A DNA stretch of 64,000 nucleotides from Muribaculaceae bacterium (GCA_009775355.1 VSPN01000005.1:1-64000), one strand, 5' to 3'. Counted from the first letter of the stretch, positions 8,075 to 17,820 are shown. Notes: generated by a model not told the origin, from the letters alone. Made by a program: numbers and translations.

Positions 8075-9381
8075 AAGCAACCCACGACATAAACTATGTC
8101 TCGGCCGCCGAGGCGGTCAGACTGATCGAGAGTGGCGACCACATATATCTGCAGGGCTCGACTTCCACCCCCGAACTTCTTGAGAAGGCTCTTGCCGACC
8201 GCGGGCATGAACTTCGCGATGTCACGGTCATAACCGGTTTCGGCGTGTGTCGAGGCGAGTCGCCTCTCTGCCGTCCGGAGTTCAAGGATACATTTCTTGT
8301 GAATTCTTTCTTTGTCAATAACGGTTTCCGCAGATGGATCAACGAGGGTTACGGCTCGATGACTCCCAGGTTTCTCGGCGAGGTGCCGCAGCTGATACGC
8401 GACGGCACGTGGCGTGTCGATGTGGTTCTTCTGAACTGTTCGGCTCCCAATGAGGAGGGACTGGTCAGCTTCGGAGTTTCGGGTGATGTGGCCTGCTCGG
8501 CAGTGGAATGTGCCGACCGGATCATTGCCCAGATCAATCCGGAGATGCCGTTCTCTTATGGCGACCCGACAGTGCATATCTCGCGCATCGACGCGTGCGT
8601 GAGGTGCGACACTCCTCTTGTCGAGGTGCCTACCCCTGAGCCTACCGAAGCTGAGATAAGAATCGGAGAATACATCGCCGAGAGAATACCCGACGGCGCG
8701 ACTCTGCAGATCGGTGTCGGAGGGATCCCCAATGCCGTGATTCGCGCTTTGTCAGGTCACAGACATCTCGGTCTGCACACCGAGGCGATGACCGACGGAG
8801 TAGTGCCTCTGCTTGAAAGCGGAGTGATCGACAACTCTCTCAAGAAGGTGCTTCCCGGCAAGTCGGTGGCATCGCTCGCCCTCGGATCAAAGAGGCTTTA
8901 CGAATATATGGACGGCAATCCCGACATAATATTCCGCGATGTGGCGTGGACCAACAATCCCTATGTCATCGGCCAGAATCCGAAGGTCATGTCGATCAAC
9001 TCATGTCTGGAGATAGATCTTACGGGTCAGATATGCGCCGATTCTATAGGCACACGGATATTCTCGGGTGTCGGAGGACAGCATGACTTCGTGTTCGGAT
9101 CATCGCTCTCAGAGGGAGGACTCTCGTTTCTTGCCATGCTCTCGACCACCAACAAGGGGCACAACAAGATCAAGCCCGTGCTGACGGAAGGCGCCGGAGT
9201 CGTGACCACGCGGTTCCAGACCAACTATATAGTGACCGAATACGGTGCGGTCGATCTGCGTGGCAAGACACTTGCCGAGCGCGCGAAACTGCTGATATCG
9301 GTTGCCGCTCCGCAGTTCCGCGAGGAACTTGAGCGTGCCGCCGCCGAACGGTTCGGCTACGCATTCCTCCGCCTCAGATAG
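8071..9381 (+). CDS. Acetyl-CoA hydrolase/CoA-transferase family protein
   Basis: The 436-residue protein has both halves of the class I CoA-transferase fold used by 4-hydroxybutyrate CoA-transferase and acetyl-CoA hydrolase. Visible motifs are QIGVGGIPNAVI (oxyanion loop), HTEAMTDG with the expected catalytic Glu, and FSGVGGQHDF near the C-terminus. Being last in the iorAB operon, it probably moves CoA from the aryl-acetyl-CoA product to acetate, or hydrolyses it, freeing aryl-acetate and conserving the thioester as acetyl-CoA. This substrate call is inference. Transfer rather than hydrolysis is favoured by the conserved active-site Glu, but hydrolases share it. Confidence 0.9.
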   Translation: MKATHDINYVSAAEAVRLIESGDHIYLQGSTSTPELLEKALADRGHELRDVTVITGFGVCRGESPLCRPEFKDTFLVNSFFVNNGFRRWINEGYGSMTPRFLGEVPQLIRDGTWRVDVVLLNCSAPNEEGLVSFGVSGDVACSAVECADRIIAQINPEMPFSYGDPTVHISRIDACVRCDTPLVEVPTPEPTEAEIRIGEYIAERIPDGATLQIGVGGIPNAVIRALSGHRHLGLHTEAMTDGVVPLLESGVIDNSLKKVLPGKSVASLALGSKRLYEYMDGNPDIIFRDVAWTNNPYVIGQNPKVMSINSCLEIDLTGQICADSIGTRIFSGVGGQHDFVFGSSLSEGGLSFLAMLSTTNKGHNKIKPVLTEGAGVVTTRFQTNYIVTEYGAVDLRGKTLAERAKLLISVAAPQFREELERAAAERFGYAFLRLR

Positions 9382-9406
9382 ACAACACGCACACCGCGAA
9401 TGCATA

Positions 9407-9448
9407 AACCGGGTCAGCAAAGGCATGCCGCCTTTCTGACCCGGTTTT
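9407..9448 (+). terminator. Intrinsic terminator of the iorA operon
   Basis: An 11-base stem (AACCGGGTCAG with its complement) and an inner AAAGGC/GCCTTT stem are followed by TTTT. It lies 26 bases past the last stop codon. Confidence 0.85.
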
Positions 9449-9529
9449 ATGACGACCTCGCATTTCAAGCGTCAAAATGAAATAATTCACCTTCCGAAGC
9501 GTGTATATATAAGTATCAAGTATTCAAAA

Positions 9530-10018
9530 ATGCAGGATTTCGTAGCAATAGATTTCGAGACAGCCAACGACCGACGCTCCAGTGTGTGCAGCGTCGGCAT
9601 CGTAATAGTCCGCGGAGGGGAGATTGTCGACAAGTTCTACAGTCTTGTCCGCCCCGTGCCAAATTACTATACATATTGGACCACTCAGGTTCACGGTCTG
9701 ACAAGGAGCGACACTGACGGTCAACCCCCGTTTCCCAAAGTATGGGCGCAAGTTGCCGCCAAAATCGAGGGGCTGCCGCTTGTGGCTCACAACCGTCCGT
9801 TTGATGAGGGTTGTCTTAAAGCCGTCTTTGCGGAATATGGCATGGAATATCCGGGATATGAATTCCACTGCACACTGGCCGCTTCCAGGCGTTGTCTTGA
9901 TATACCGAGCCATCAGCTGCATCTGTCGGCGGCCGCATGCGGCTACGACATGCATGACCACCATCACGCTCTTTGCGACGCCGAGGCATGTGCGGCCATC
10001 GCGTTGAAACTCTTATGA
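9530..10018 (+). CDS. DnaQ-like 3'-5' exonuclease (DEDD superfamily)
   Basis: The protein is 162 residues from the ATG at 9530. The acidic motifs of the DEDDh family are present: DFETAN (Exo I), AHNRPFDEG (Exo II) and HHHALCDAEACA (Exo III His and Asp). The compact length without other domains matches stand-alone exonucleases related to the polymerase III epsilon subunit, which trim DNA or RNA 3' ends. A longer reading from 9449 would add 27 residues with no family match. The CDF transporter starts 39 bases later. True substrate is unknown. Confidence 0.88.
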   Translation: MQDFVAIDFETANDRRSSVCSVGIVIVRGGEIVDKFYSLVRPVPNYYTYWTTQVHGLTRSDTDGQPPFPKVWAQVAAKIEGLPLVAHNRPFDEGCLKAVFAEYGMEYPGYEFHCTLAASRRCLDIPSHQLHLSAAACGYDMHDHHHALCDAEACAAIALKLL

Positions 10019-10057
10019 TCCCGATTCCGTTGTACGTAAACAGTTACCCGTTTGCAG

Positions 10058-10996
10058 ATGAACAGACAAATCAAGCCTAAAAGTCTTTCGCAGGCATTGC
10101 CTGATGAAAGCCGTGAGTCAGCACGTGTCATACGCCGCGTAGTCCGTATCGGATGCGCGGTCAATGCCTTTCTGATGCTTCTCAAGATCGTGGCCGGTAA
10201 GCTGGGACACAGCGACGCTCTCGTGGCCGACGGTTTCCATTCGCTCAATGACCTTGCCGCCGACATCATTATGCTTCTCTTCGTCGGCATTTCCTACCGA
10301 GCCGCCGATAGCCGCTATTCTTACGGCTACGGGAAGTTCGAGACATTTTCATCTTTCATGATATCTGCGTTTCTTGTCGCGGTGTCGTGCATGATAGGTT
10401 TCGAGGCTGTCGAGTATATTGCGGGCTATGCCCGGGGAGAAGAGCTTCCGCAGCCCGACATCTGGACATTTGTCGTTGTGCTGCTGGCCATGGCTTGTAA
10501 GGAAGGTCTTTACCGGTTTTACTCGCGGGCAGGACGCCGCGCCGGGTCGAAGGCCCTGATTGCCAACGCATGGCATCACCGTAGTGACGCCCTTGCCTCT
10601 GTCGCGACTCTTGTCGGGGTCACATTCTCTCACTTTTTCGGTCCCGCTTTCAGGATACTCGATCCTGTGGCCTCGCTGGTCATCGCTGTCTTTATCTTTG
10701 TGCCGGCGCTGAGGCTGCTGCGGCCGGCGTTTGCCGAACTGATGGAAAGGGCGCTTCCCGCCGGTGATGTCGAAAAAGCCCGCGAGGCGGTGTCGGCGGT
10801 AGCCGGGGCAGGAAAGATAACGTGGATGCGCACGCGCCGCATCGGACATCATCTTGTGTTCGATATCGGTGTGGCTGTGCCGCCAGGCATGACAGTGGCG
10901 GAATGCGGCGGTCTGAAAGCTGATGTGACCAAGGCACTGAAGGAGACGTTTTGCAGTCATGTGATTGTGACTGTGTGCCCGGAACCGACGGAATAA
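10058..10996 (+). CDS. Cation diffusion facilitator family transporter
   Basis: The protein is 312 residues from the ATG at 10058; a TTG at 10052 is the alternative. Five or six membrane helices are visible. The metal site typical of CDF proteins is seen as ADGFHSLNDLAAD in helix 2 and NAWHHRSDALASV in helix 5. A C-terminal cytoplasmic domain (about 225-312) holds HHLVFDIGVAVPPGM. CDF proteins export Zn, Fe, Mn or Co in exchange for protons. The metal cannot be named from the sequence. It may be cotranscribed with the exonuclease upstream. Confidence 0.93.
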   Translation: MNRQIKPKSLSQALPDESRESARVIRRVVRIGCAVNAFLMLLKIVAGKLGHSDALVADGFHSLNDLAADIIMLLFVGISYRAADSRYSYGYGKFETFSSFMISAFLVAVSCMIGFEAVEYIAGYARGEELPQPDIWTFVVVLLAMACKEGLYRFYSRAGRRAGSKALIANAWHHRSDALASVATLVGVTFSHFFGPAFRILDPVASLVIAVFIFVPALRLLRPAFAELMERALPAGDVEKAREAVSAVAGAGKITWMRTRRIGHHLVFDIGVAVPPGMTVAECGGLKADVTKALKETFCSHVIVTVCPEPTE

Positions 10997-11127
10997 TGTC
11001 ATCCATGACCTGCTTTTCTGGTCAAACATTGCGCGAGACCATGCTTTAATCGTACATTAACGCACCTTAACAGCGTATGAATAGCGTTTTAAAGTGTATT
11101 TGATGATGAAATTCTGAAAAAAATCCG

Positions 11128-11135
11128 TAATTTTG
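11128..11135 (+). promoter_or_regulatory. Likely -7 element upstream of ddl
   Basis: TAATTTTG at 11128-11135 matches the -7 consensus. The nearest TTTG (11099-11102) is 25 bases away, longer than ideal, so the assignment is tentative. It places the transcription start near 11143, about 65 bases before the ddl ATG. Confidence 0.4.
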
Positions 11136-11209
11136 CATTTTGGAATAATCCGGAGTGTCGCATGCCGTCTGATGGCGTTCCATATGCTCCGGCCCAGACT
11201 TATAAGAAA

Positions 11210-12406
11210 ATGAAAACCAATGTAGCAGTCTTTTTCGGAGGTCGCTCCGTCGAGCATGAGATCTCCGTCATTTCGGCCATACAGGCCATCAACGCTTTCG
11301 ATGCGGACAAATATGAGATAATTCCTGTGTACATTTCAAAACAGGGCCGCTGGTACACCGGCCGCAATCTTCTCGACCTGAAGAACTACCGCAATCTCGA
11401 CAGGCTTGTGGCCGAGGCCGACGAAGTGTTCATGCGTCCCGAATACGGTGACTACAATCTCTATAAGGCCGACACCGGATTCTTCTCAAGAAAAAATCAG
11501 GTGGTGGCCACTCTTCATGTGGCCATTCCCGTCCTTCACGGCACCAACGGCGAGGACGGTATATTCGAAGGACTGCTCCAGACGATCGGAATCCCCTTCG
11601 CCGGCTGCGACACTCTCTCGTCGGCCAACGGCATGGACAAGATCACGATGAAGATGATTCTCCGCTCCGAGGGAATACCCGTTGTAGATTACGTCTGGTT
11701 TACCGACAACGAGTGGAATGGAGGCCGCGACGCTATTGTTGAAAAGATCGAGTCGAAGCTCGGTTATCCTGTGATTGTGAAGCCTGCCAATCTTGGCTCC
11801 TCTGTCGGCATCGGCACGGCAGCCGACCGCCGCGAGCTTGTGGAGCGTGTAAACAACGCCGCTAAATTCTCACAGCGCATCATTGTAGAGCACATGGTCG
11901 AGCGTCTTAAGGAAATCAACTGTTCTGTTCTCGGCGATGCCGACGACCATCGGAGTTCTGTCTGCGAGGAACCGATCAAGACCGGCAAGTTCCTCTCTTA
12001 CGAAGACAAATATATGGGCGGAAGCAAGACCGGACAGGGCATGCAGGCAAGCGAGAAGCGAATTCCGGCCGATCTCCCGGAGGAGATGAGCGAGAAGATA
12101 CGACATCTGGCCGGCGAGACATTCCGGGTGCTTTCGTGCCACGGCGTGAGCCGCGTCGACGTTATGATAGATGAAAAAGACAATTCGGTCTATGTCAATG
12201 AGATCAATACGATTCCCGGCTCGCTGTCGTTCTATCTCTGGGAGGCATCGGGCATATCGTTCACCGAACTGATGGATCGCCTCGTGGCTCTTGCCCTGAA
12301 ACGCAAGCGTGCCACCGACCGCAAGACTTTCACTTACGACCAGAATATCTTTGCTCTCGGCGGCGGCGTAAAGGGTGCCAAAGGATGCAAAGGCTCCAAA
12401 ATGTGA
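11210..12406 (+). CDS. ddl: D-alanine--D-alanine ligase
   Basis: The 398-residue ATP-grasp enzyme joins two D-Ala for peptidoglycan precursors. Visible motifs are FFGGRSVEHEIS at the N-terminus, HGTNGEDG, KPANLGSSVGI (ATP-binding) and NEINTIPGSLSFYLW at the active site. The omega loop has SYEDKYMGG with the Tyr usual for D-Ala-D-Ala rather than D-Ala-D-Lac ligases. The ATG at 11210 gives the expected start; an earlier ATG at 11162 would add 16 residues without similarity. A basic, glycine-rich tail extends beyond the usual end. ileS begins 17 bases downstream. Confidence 0.95.
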   Translation: MKTNVAVFFGGRSVEHEISVISAIQAINAFDADKYEIIPVYISKQGRWYTGRNLLDLKNYRNLDRLVAEADEVFMRPEYGDYNLYKADTGFFSRKNQVVATLHVAIPVLHGTNGEDGIFEGLLQTIGIPFAGCDTLSSANGMDKITMKMILRSEGIPVVDYVWFTDNEWNGGRDAIVEKIESKLGYPVIVKPANLGSSVGIGTAADRRELVERVNNAAKFSQRIIVEHMVERLKEINCSVLGDADDHRSSVCEEPIKTGKFLSYEDKYMGGSKTGQGMQASEKRIPADLPEEMSEKIRHLAGETFRVLSCHGVSRVDVMIDEKDNSVYVNEINTIPGSLSFYLWEASGISFTELMDRLVALALKRKRATDRKTFTYDQNIFALGGGVKGAKGCKGSKM

Positions 12407-12422
12407 ATTAATTAATCAGCAT

Positions 12423-15400
12423 ATGAAAAAATTCAAGGAATATACCGGTCAGCTCAGTCTGTCGGACATCAACAAGGAGATGCTCGCAGTCTGGGATGAA
12501 CAGGCTCTTTTCGAACGCTCCATGAAGGAGCGCGAGGGCTGCCCCTCGTTTGTTTTCTATGAAGGTCCCCCGTCGGCCAACGGAATGCCCGGAATCCATC
12601 ATGTCATGGCCCGCACGATCAAGGATATCGTGTGCCGTTACAAGACGATGAAGGGTTTTCACGTGAAGCGCAAGGCAGGATGGGATACCCACGGCCTTCC
12701 CGTCGAACTCGGTGTGGAGAAGACTCTCGGCATCACAAAGGAGGATATCGGTAAGAAGATATCTGTCGATGAGTATAACGCCGCATGCCGCCGCGAGGTG
12801 ATGAAATACACGAAGGAATGGACTGACCTTACTCACCGAATGGGCTATTGGGTCGATCTCGAGAATCCCTATATCACATACGACCAGCGCTACATGGAGT
12901 CTGTGTGGTGGCTTCTCGCCCGGCTTTACAAGAAAGGATACCTGTATAAAGGATATACAATCCAGCCCTATTCTCCCGCAGCCGGAACCGGCCTAAGCTC
13001 TCATGAGCTCAACCAGCCCGGATGCTACCGTGATGTGAAGGATCTTACGGCTACAGTCCTTTTTGACATCCTTGACCCCAAACCGGAGATGGAGGGCTGG
13101 GGACGTCCCTGCTTCATGGCATGGACCACAACCCCCTGGACTCTTCCTTCCAACACGGCACTCTGTGTAGGCCCGAAGTTCGATTATGTGGCCGTGCGCA
13201 CGTATAATCCTTACACCGGCGAGAAAATCACGGTTGTTCTCGCAGAGGTGCTCCTGGATTCCTATTTCAAGAAAGAAGGGCGTAATATTACACTTGAAGA
13301 TTATAAACCGGGCGACAAGATCGTGCCGTATGAGATCACGGGCCGCTGGAAGGGTTCCGATATCGTGGGCATGCGCTACGCGCAGCTCATGCCGTGGGTG
13401 CGCCCCACTGAGCGTGTCGACGAGTTCTCTCCGAAATACGTTACGGACTATGCAGCCGCACATCCTGAAAAGGTATACTCTGTAGGCGACGACCGTTTTG
13501 TCGAGATTGCCGAGTGCGCGTTCCGCGTCATACCGGGCGACTATGTCACTACCGACGACGGTACGGGCATCGTCCACATCGCGCCGACTTTCGGTGCCGA
13601 TGACGCCAAGGTGGCCAAGGCAGCCGACATACCGGCGCTTTTCATGATCAATGCGAAAGGGGAGACGCGTCCGATGGTCGATCTTTCAGGTAAATTCTAT
13701 CTTCTGGAAGATCTTGCTCCCGGCTTTGTGGAGGCATGTGTCGACGTAATTCTTTATTCTCGCCACGAGGGGCAGTATGTGAAAAACGCCTATGATCCGA
13801 AGTATACGGTCGACGGCAAGTTTGACGAGAAGCGTGCCGCCGCCGACGAGGATCTCAATGTGGAACTCTGCATGGAACTTAAGAAGGATGGCCGTGCGTT
13901 CCGCACCGAGAAGCATGTGCATAATTATCCTCACTGCTGGCGCACCGACAAGCCGGTGCTCTATTATCCGCTCGACAGCTGGTTCATCCGTACGCCTCAG
14001 GCACGCGAGCGTCTGATAGAACTCAACGGTTCGATCAAGTGGAAACCGGCATCGACCGGCTCGGGCCGCTTCGGCAAATGGCTTGAGAATGTGCAGGACT
14101 GGAATCTTTCGCGTTCACGCTACTGGGGCACTCCGCTGCCCATCTGGCGCACTGACGATGGCCGCGAGGAGGTGATAGTCGAAAGCTACGAAGATCTCTT
14201 CAATCGGATCGAGGAGTCTGTGGCCAAGGGTGTCATGGCTTCGAATCCACTTAAGGACAAGGGGTTCGTGCCCGGCGAATATACTGCTGAAAATTACTCG
14301 CGCATCGACCTCCACAGGCCGTATGTCGATGAGATCGTGCTTGTGTCGGAATCTGGTCGCCCCATGCGCCGGGAGACGGATCTGATCGATGTATGGTTTG
14401 ATTCGGGCGCGATGCCTTACGCGCAGATCCACTATCCTTTCGAGAACAAGGAGCTGCTCGACAGCGGAGAGGTCTATCCCGCCGACTTTATCGCCGAGGG
14501 TGTGGACCAGACCCGCGGATGGTTCTTCACTCTGCATGCGATTGCGGGCATGGTGTTCGACTCGGTGGCTTACAAGGCAGTGATCTCAAACGGCCTCGTG
14601 CTCGATAAGCATGGGCAGAAGATGTCGAAGCGTCTCGGCAATGCCATTGATCCTTTCGACAACATGGAGCGTTTCGGCATAGATCCCGTGCGTTGGTACA
14701 TGATCTCCAACTCCTCTCCATGGGACAACCTCAAATATGACGAAGAGGGTGTGGCCGAGGTGGGCCGCAAGCTTTTCTCGACTCTCTACAACACATACAA
14801 GTTTCTCGCCCTCTATGCCAATGTCGATGGTTTCACAGGATCTGAACCTGCTGTGCCTGTAGCAGAGCGCCCCGAGATCGACCGCTGGATTCTCTCGCTG
14901 CTCAATTCTCTCGTGCATGAGGTGGAGACTGATCTTGATGATTACGAACCGACCAAAGCCGCACGTGCCATAGAGGAGTTTGTCAACGACAACCTTTCAA
15001 ACTGGTATGTCCGTCTCAACCGTCGCCGTTTCTGGGCCGGAGAGATGGATCAGGACAAGCTGGCCGCATATCAGACCCTGACTGAGTGTCTCAGGACTGT
15101 GGCTCTGCTCATGGCGCCTTTCTCGCCGTTCTATGCCGACCGCCTGTACACCGATCTCGTCGCGCCTTCGTCGGACGACGGCGAGTATGTTTCGGTGCAT
15201 CTCGCCGATTTCCCTGTGGCCGACGTTTCTGTCATCGACAAGGATCTTGAGGAGCGCATGAACCTCGCCCAGATCATCACTTCCAATGTGCTCGCCCTTC
15301 GCCGCAAGGTCAATCTCAAGGTGCGCCAGCCTCTTCAGACGCTGCTTGTGCCAGTCATGGATGCGGCCCAGAGAAGTGCCATAGAGGCAGTGAAAGGAAT

Positions 15401-15986
15401 TGTGCTCGACGAGGTGAATGTCAAGAATCTCAAACTTGTTGACAACGAAGAGTCTGGACTTGTGAAGCGCGTCAAGGCCGATTTCAAGAAACTCGGCCCG
15501 AAATACGGCAAGATCATGAAGGATCTCGGCAAGGCGATAACCGCAATGCCGCAGAAGGATATCGCCGAACTGGAGAAGAACGGTTCGTTCACATTTGAGA
15601 CACTTCCGGGCGCTCCCTCGGTCACTCTCGATGACGTCGAGGTCATACCGGAGGATATACCGGGATGGCTTGTCGCAAACGATGGCAGTGTCACTGTGGC
15701 ACTCGATGTGACAGTCACTCCCGAATTGCGCAACGAGGGAATGGCTCGCGAACTGATCAACCGTATCCAGAATATCCGCAAGTCTTCCGACTTCGAGATC
15801 ACCGACAAGGTGCGTGTCGAACTGACTTCCGTTCCCGCCGTGGATGATGCTCTGGCTTCTTTCGGAGACTATATCGCGGCGCAGGTGCTTGCAGATTCGA
15901 TCGTCACCGTCGATGCGCTCGAAGGCGGCGATGTGGTCCGTCTCGATATCGACGGCACTGAGGTTATGGCACGCGTCACACGTTAA
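12423..15986 (+). CDS. ileS: Isoleucine--tRNA ligase
   Basis: The 1187-residue class Ia synthetase charges tRNA-Ile. The HIGH-type motif is GIHH within PPSANGMPGIHHVMART, and KMSKS appears as GQKMSKRLGN. Between them is the CP1 editing domain with TTTPWTLPSNT. The C-terminal anticodon-binding part (FVNDNLSNWYVRLNRRRFW) and the extra C-terminal region are present. Length fits the long type of IleRS found in Bacteroidota. The ATG at 12423 was chosen over an in-frame ATG inside ddl. lspA starts four bases after the stop, so ddl, ileS and lspA look cotranscribed. Confidence 0.96.
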   Translation: MKKFKEYTGQLSLSDINKEMLAVWDEQALFERSMKEREGCPSFVFYEGPPSANGMPGIHHVMARTIKDIVCRYKTMKGFHVKRKAGWDTHGLPVELGVEKTLGITKEDIGKKISVDEYNAACRREVMKYTKEWTDLTHRMGYWVDLENPYITYDQRYMESVWWLLARLYKKGYLYKGYTIQPYSPAAGTGLSSHELNQPGCYRDVKDLTATVLFDILDPKPEMEGWGRPCFMAWTTTPWTLPSNTALCVGPKFDYVAVRTYNPYTGEKITVVLAEVLLDSYFKKEGRNITLEDYKPGDKIVPYEITGRWKGSDIVGMRYAQLMPWVRPTERVDEFSPKYVTDYAAAHPEKVYSVGDDRFVEIAECAFRVIPGDYVTTDDGTGIVHIAPTFGADDAKVAKAADIPALFMINAKGETRPMVDLSGKFYLLEDLAPGFVEACVDVILYSRHEGQYVKNAYDPKYTVDGKFDEKRAAADEDLNVELCMELKKDGRAFRTEKHVHNYPHCWRTDKPVLYYPLDSWFIRTPQARERLIELNGSIKWKPASTGSGRFGKWLENVQDWNLSRSRYWGTPLPIWRTDDGREEVIVESYEDLFNRIEESVAKGVMASNPLKDKGFVPGEYTAENYSRIDLHRPYVDEIVLVSESGRPMRRETDLIDVWFDSGAMPYAQIHYPFENKELLDSGEVYPADFIAEGVDQTRGWFFTLHAIAGMVFDSVAYKAVISNGLVLDKHGQKMSKRLGNAIDPFDNMERFGIDPVRWYMISNSSPWDNLKYDEEGVAEVGRKLFSTLYNTYKFLALYANVDGFTGSEPAVPVAERPEIDRWILSLLNSLVHEVETDLDDYEPTKAARAIEEFVNDNLSNWYVRLNRRRFWAGEMDQDKLAAYQTLTECLRTVALLMAPFSPFYADRLYTDLVAPSSDDGEYVSVHLADFPVADVSVIDKDLEERMNLAQIITSNVLALRRKVNLKVRQPLQTLLVPVMDAAQRSAIEAVKGIVLDEVNVKNLKLVDNEESGLVKRVKADFKKLGPKYGKIMKDLGKAITAMPQKDIAELEKNGSFTFETLPGAPSVTLDDVEVIPEDIPGWLVANDGSVTVALDVTVTPELRNEGMARELINRIQNIRKSSDFEITDKVRVELTSVPAVDDALASFGDYIAAQVLADSIVTVDALEGGDVVRLDIDGTEVMARVTR

Positions 15987-15990
15987 TACG

Positions 15991-16716
15991 ATGGCTGATA
16001 ATAAAGGAAATGACATGACAGGCATCGCCGGGGGAATCGTTCCTCCGGCGTTGCGCCGTAATGCCGGATGGCTTGCGGCGGCTGTGATACTGCTGGTTCT
16101 TGTAGCCGACCAGACTCTCAAGATCTGGATCAAGACTCATTTCTATCTTGGCGAGGATCATGCCCTGACCTCCTGGTTTCATATAAAGTTCATCGAGAAC
16201 AACGGCATGGCTTTCGGCCTGGAGCTCTGGAATAAGCTTCTGCTTACGTTCGGACGCATTGTGGCTGTCGCTCTGTTTGTGTGGTGTCTTGTCCGTATGA
16301 CGTCGCGTTATGAACTGCGCACCGGGTTTATCGTCGCTGTGGCGCTAATCACTGCCGGCGCGGCGGGTAATATATTCGACTGTGTGTTCTACGGCGTGGT
16401 GTTCGACAATCCGATGCCGCCGGCTGTGGCCGGGGCATTTCCTCCGGGAGGCGGTTATTCCACATGGTTCGAGGGGCGCGTGGTCGATATGCTCTATTTC
16501 CCTCTTTTCGATTTCTACTGGCCCGAGTGGATGCCTTTTGTCGGGGGCGGGTATTATGAATTCTTCGCCTATATATTCAATATCGCTGATGCTTCGATAT
16601 GTGTCGGAGTGGCACTGCTGATTCTTTTCTATTCGCGCGATTTCTCGCTGGCGTTCAACGGCCTCTCGAAAAACCGCGATGGCAATACCGCCGGATCCGA
16701 CTCCGGCAGAGCGTGA
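15991..16716 (+). CDS. lspA: Lipoprotein signal peptidase (signal peptidase II)
   Basis: The 241-residue aspartic peptidase cleaves signal peptides of diacylated prolipoproteins in the inner membrane. Four hydrophobic segments are visible. Family motifs are VADQTLKIWI, NNGMAFG, AGNIFDC with one catalytic Asp and FNIADASI with the other. It is longer than the E. coli enzyme because of an insertion between helices (about 130-180, rich in Gly and Pro), usual in Bacteroidota. Its neighbour is a lipoprotein, a recurring arrangement. In many Bacteroidota a dksA-like gene lies between ileS and lspA; here it is absent. Confidence 0.95.
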   Translation: MADNKGNDMTGIAGGIVPPALRRNAGWLAAAVILLVLVADQTLKIWIKTHFYLGEDHALTSWFHIKFIENNGMAFGLELWNKLLLTFGRIVAVALFVWCLVRMTSRYELRTGFIVAVALITAGAAGNIFDCVFYGVVFDNPMPPAVAGAFPPGGGYSTWFEGRVVDMLYFPLFDFYWPEWMPFVGGGYYEFFAYIFNIADASICVGVALLILFYSRDFSLAFNGLSKNRDGNTAGSDSGRA

Positions 16717-16723
16717 GACTGTG

Positions 16724-17539
16724 ATGGGAATGAGTGTGAGAAATGCAGTTGTCGCGGTTCTGGCCCTGTTGGTGGCAGGTGGCTGTGTGCGTCGCCCAGA
16801 CGGTGTGCTTACGGATGCCGAGATGACTCCTGTGGCGGCCGACATGCAGCTTGCCGAAGCTTATATACAGACGCAGGCGCAGCGCGGCAGTCAGGTGCAG
16901 CGGGAGGCGATGGTCGACTATGTGCTCCGCAAGCATGGCCTGACCCGCGAGGAGTTCGACACGACAATGTCATGGTATGGCAGAAATGTCGATGCTTATT
17001 ACGACCTGTGTGAGTCGGTAGGGAAGGAGCTTGAGCGGCGGCGTCGCCGCATGGGAGGCAATGCCGCAGTGGAATCATCCGATCTTTGGCCGTACTCGCG
17101 GCAGTCGCTCATATCGCTTTATTCGCCCTCAAACGCTTTCGGCTTTTCGATTCCGACAGCCGACATTCAGTCGGGGCAGCGCGTCGAACTGCGTTTCCGG
17201 ATGCGCGACAGAGTAAGCGGCTCGGCCATGCTCGGCGTGGAGTATGACAATGGTGTCAAGGCGTTCCAGACGCGCACTCTTTCCGGTGTGAGGAGACTGA
17301 AGCTTGTGCTTCAGACTGACACCGGCATGAAAGTAAGCCGGATATTCGGCAATATGCTTCTCGATGATGCATCGCGACTGCCGCTCTGGATCGACAGCAT
17401 AAGTCTCTCGGCGCTCCCGTTTGATTCGCTTGAGTATTTCAATATACACGGACAGAAGCTGTATCGTGATCCGACGCAGCGCCGTCAGAACCGGGAGGAA
17501 CTTCCTGATTCGGCGAAGCTGATTTCCGAGGGCAGGTAA
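16724..17539 (+). CDS. DUF4296-type lipoprotein
   Basis: The protein is 271 residues from the ATG at 16724. An N-terminal lipoprotein signal ends in LLVAGGC, so it should be lipidated and exported. Residues about 25-110 resemble DUF4296 (LTDAEMTPVAADMQLAEAYI, then VLRKHGLTREEFDTTMSWY). The C-terminal half is beta-rich and unassigned. Genes of this family commonly sit next to lspA in Bacteroidota. It starts seven bases after lspA. Function is unknown. Confidence 0.85.
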   Translation: MGMSVRNAVVAVLALLVAGGCVRRPDGVLTDAEMTPVAADMQLAEAYIQTQAQRGSQVQREAMVDYVLRKHGLTREEFDTTMSWYGRNVDAYYDLCESVGKELERRRRRMGGNAAVESSDLWPYSRQSLISLYSPSNAFGFSIPTADIQSGQRVELRFRMRDRVSGSAMLGVEYDNGVKAFQTRTLSGVRRLKLVLQTDTGMKVSRIFGNMLLDDASRLPLWIDSISLSALPFDSLEYFNIHGQKLYRDPTQRRQNREELPDSAKLISEGR

Positions 17540-17553
17540 TTGCGCCGTATAAT

Positions 17554-17820
17554 ATGTTACAGAATCTGCTTGCAACTGAAATAGTCGTGGTGCCCTCAGG
17601 AGCGCCACGCGTTGTCTATGGTCTCAGTGTGATCGAGTTCGAATGCGGCGATGAAGTGGATGCTCTCTATGCGCGTCTGAGGGCCGGGAACGCTGTCGAG
17701 CTTGCCGATTTCCATATCATCGCGTATGAGAAGGAGAGACCATCGCTTCTGCTCACCGATCATCCGCTTAGGCTTGAACAAAAAGAAAACGGTCAGGGAT
17801 GGTTTCTGACCATGCCCTGA
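17554..17820 (+). CDS. Small conserved-looking protein of unknown function
   Basis: The 88-residue protein has no recognised domain. It is mixed alpha/beta in composition (EIVVVPSGAPRVVYGLSVIEF) with no signal peptide, and appears soluble. It starts 14 bases after the DUF4296 gene and probably ends the ddl-ileS-lspA transcript. Its last ten codons form one arm of a strong hairpin that looks like the glnS terminator on the other strand, so either the gene has grown into the terminator or its end is constrained by it. I regard it as a probable gene because of spacing and codon use. Confidence 0.6.
   Translation: MLQNLLATEIVVVPSGAPRVVYGLSVIEFECGDEVDALYARLRAGNAVELADFHIIAYEKERPSLLLTDHPLRLEQKENGQGWFLTMP

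Noticed and set aside
14997..16133. Open frame of 378 codons opposite ileS and lspA
   Set aside because: Antisense to two well-identified genes and without a recognisable domain.
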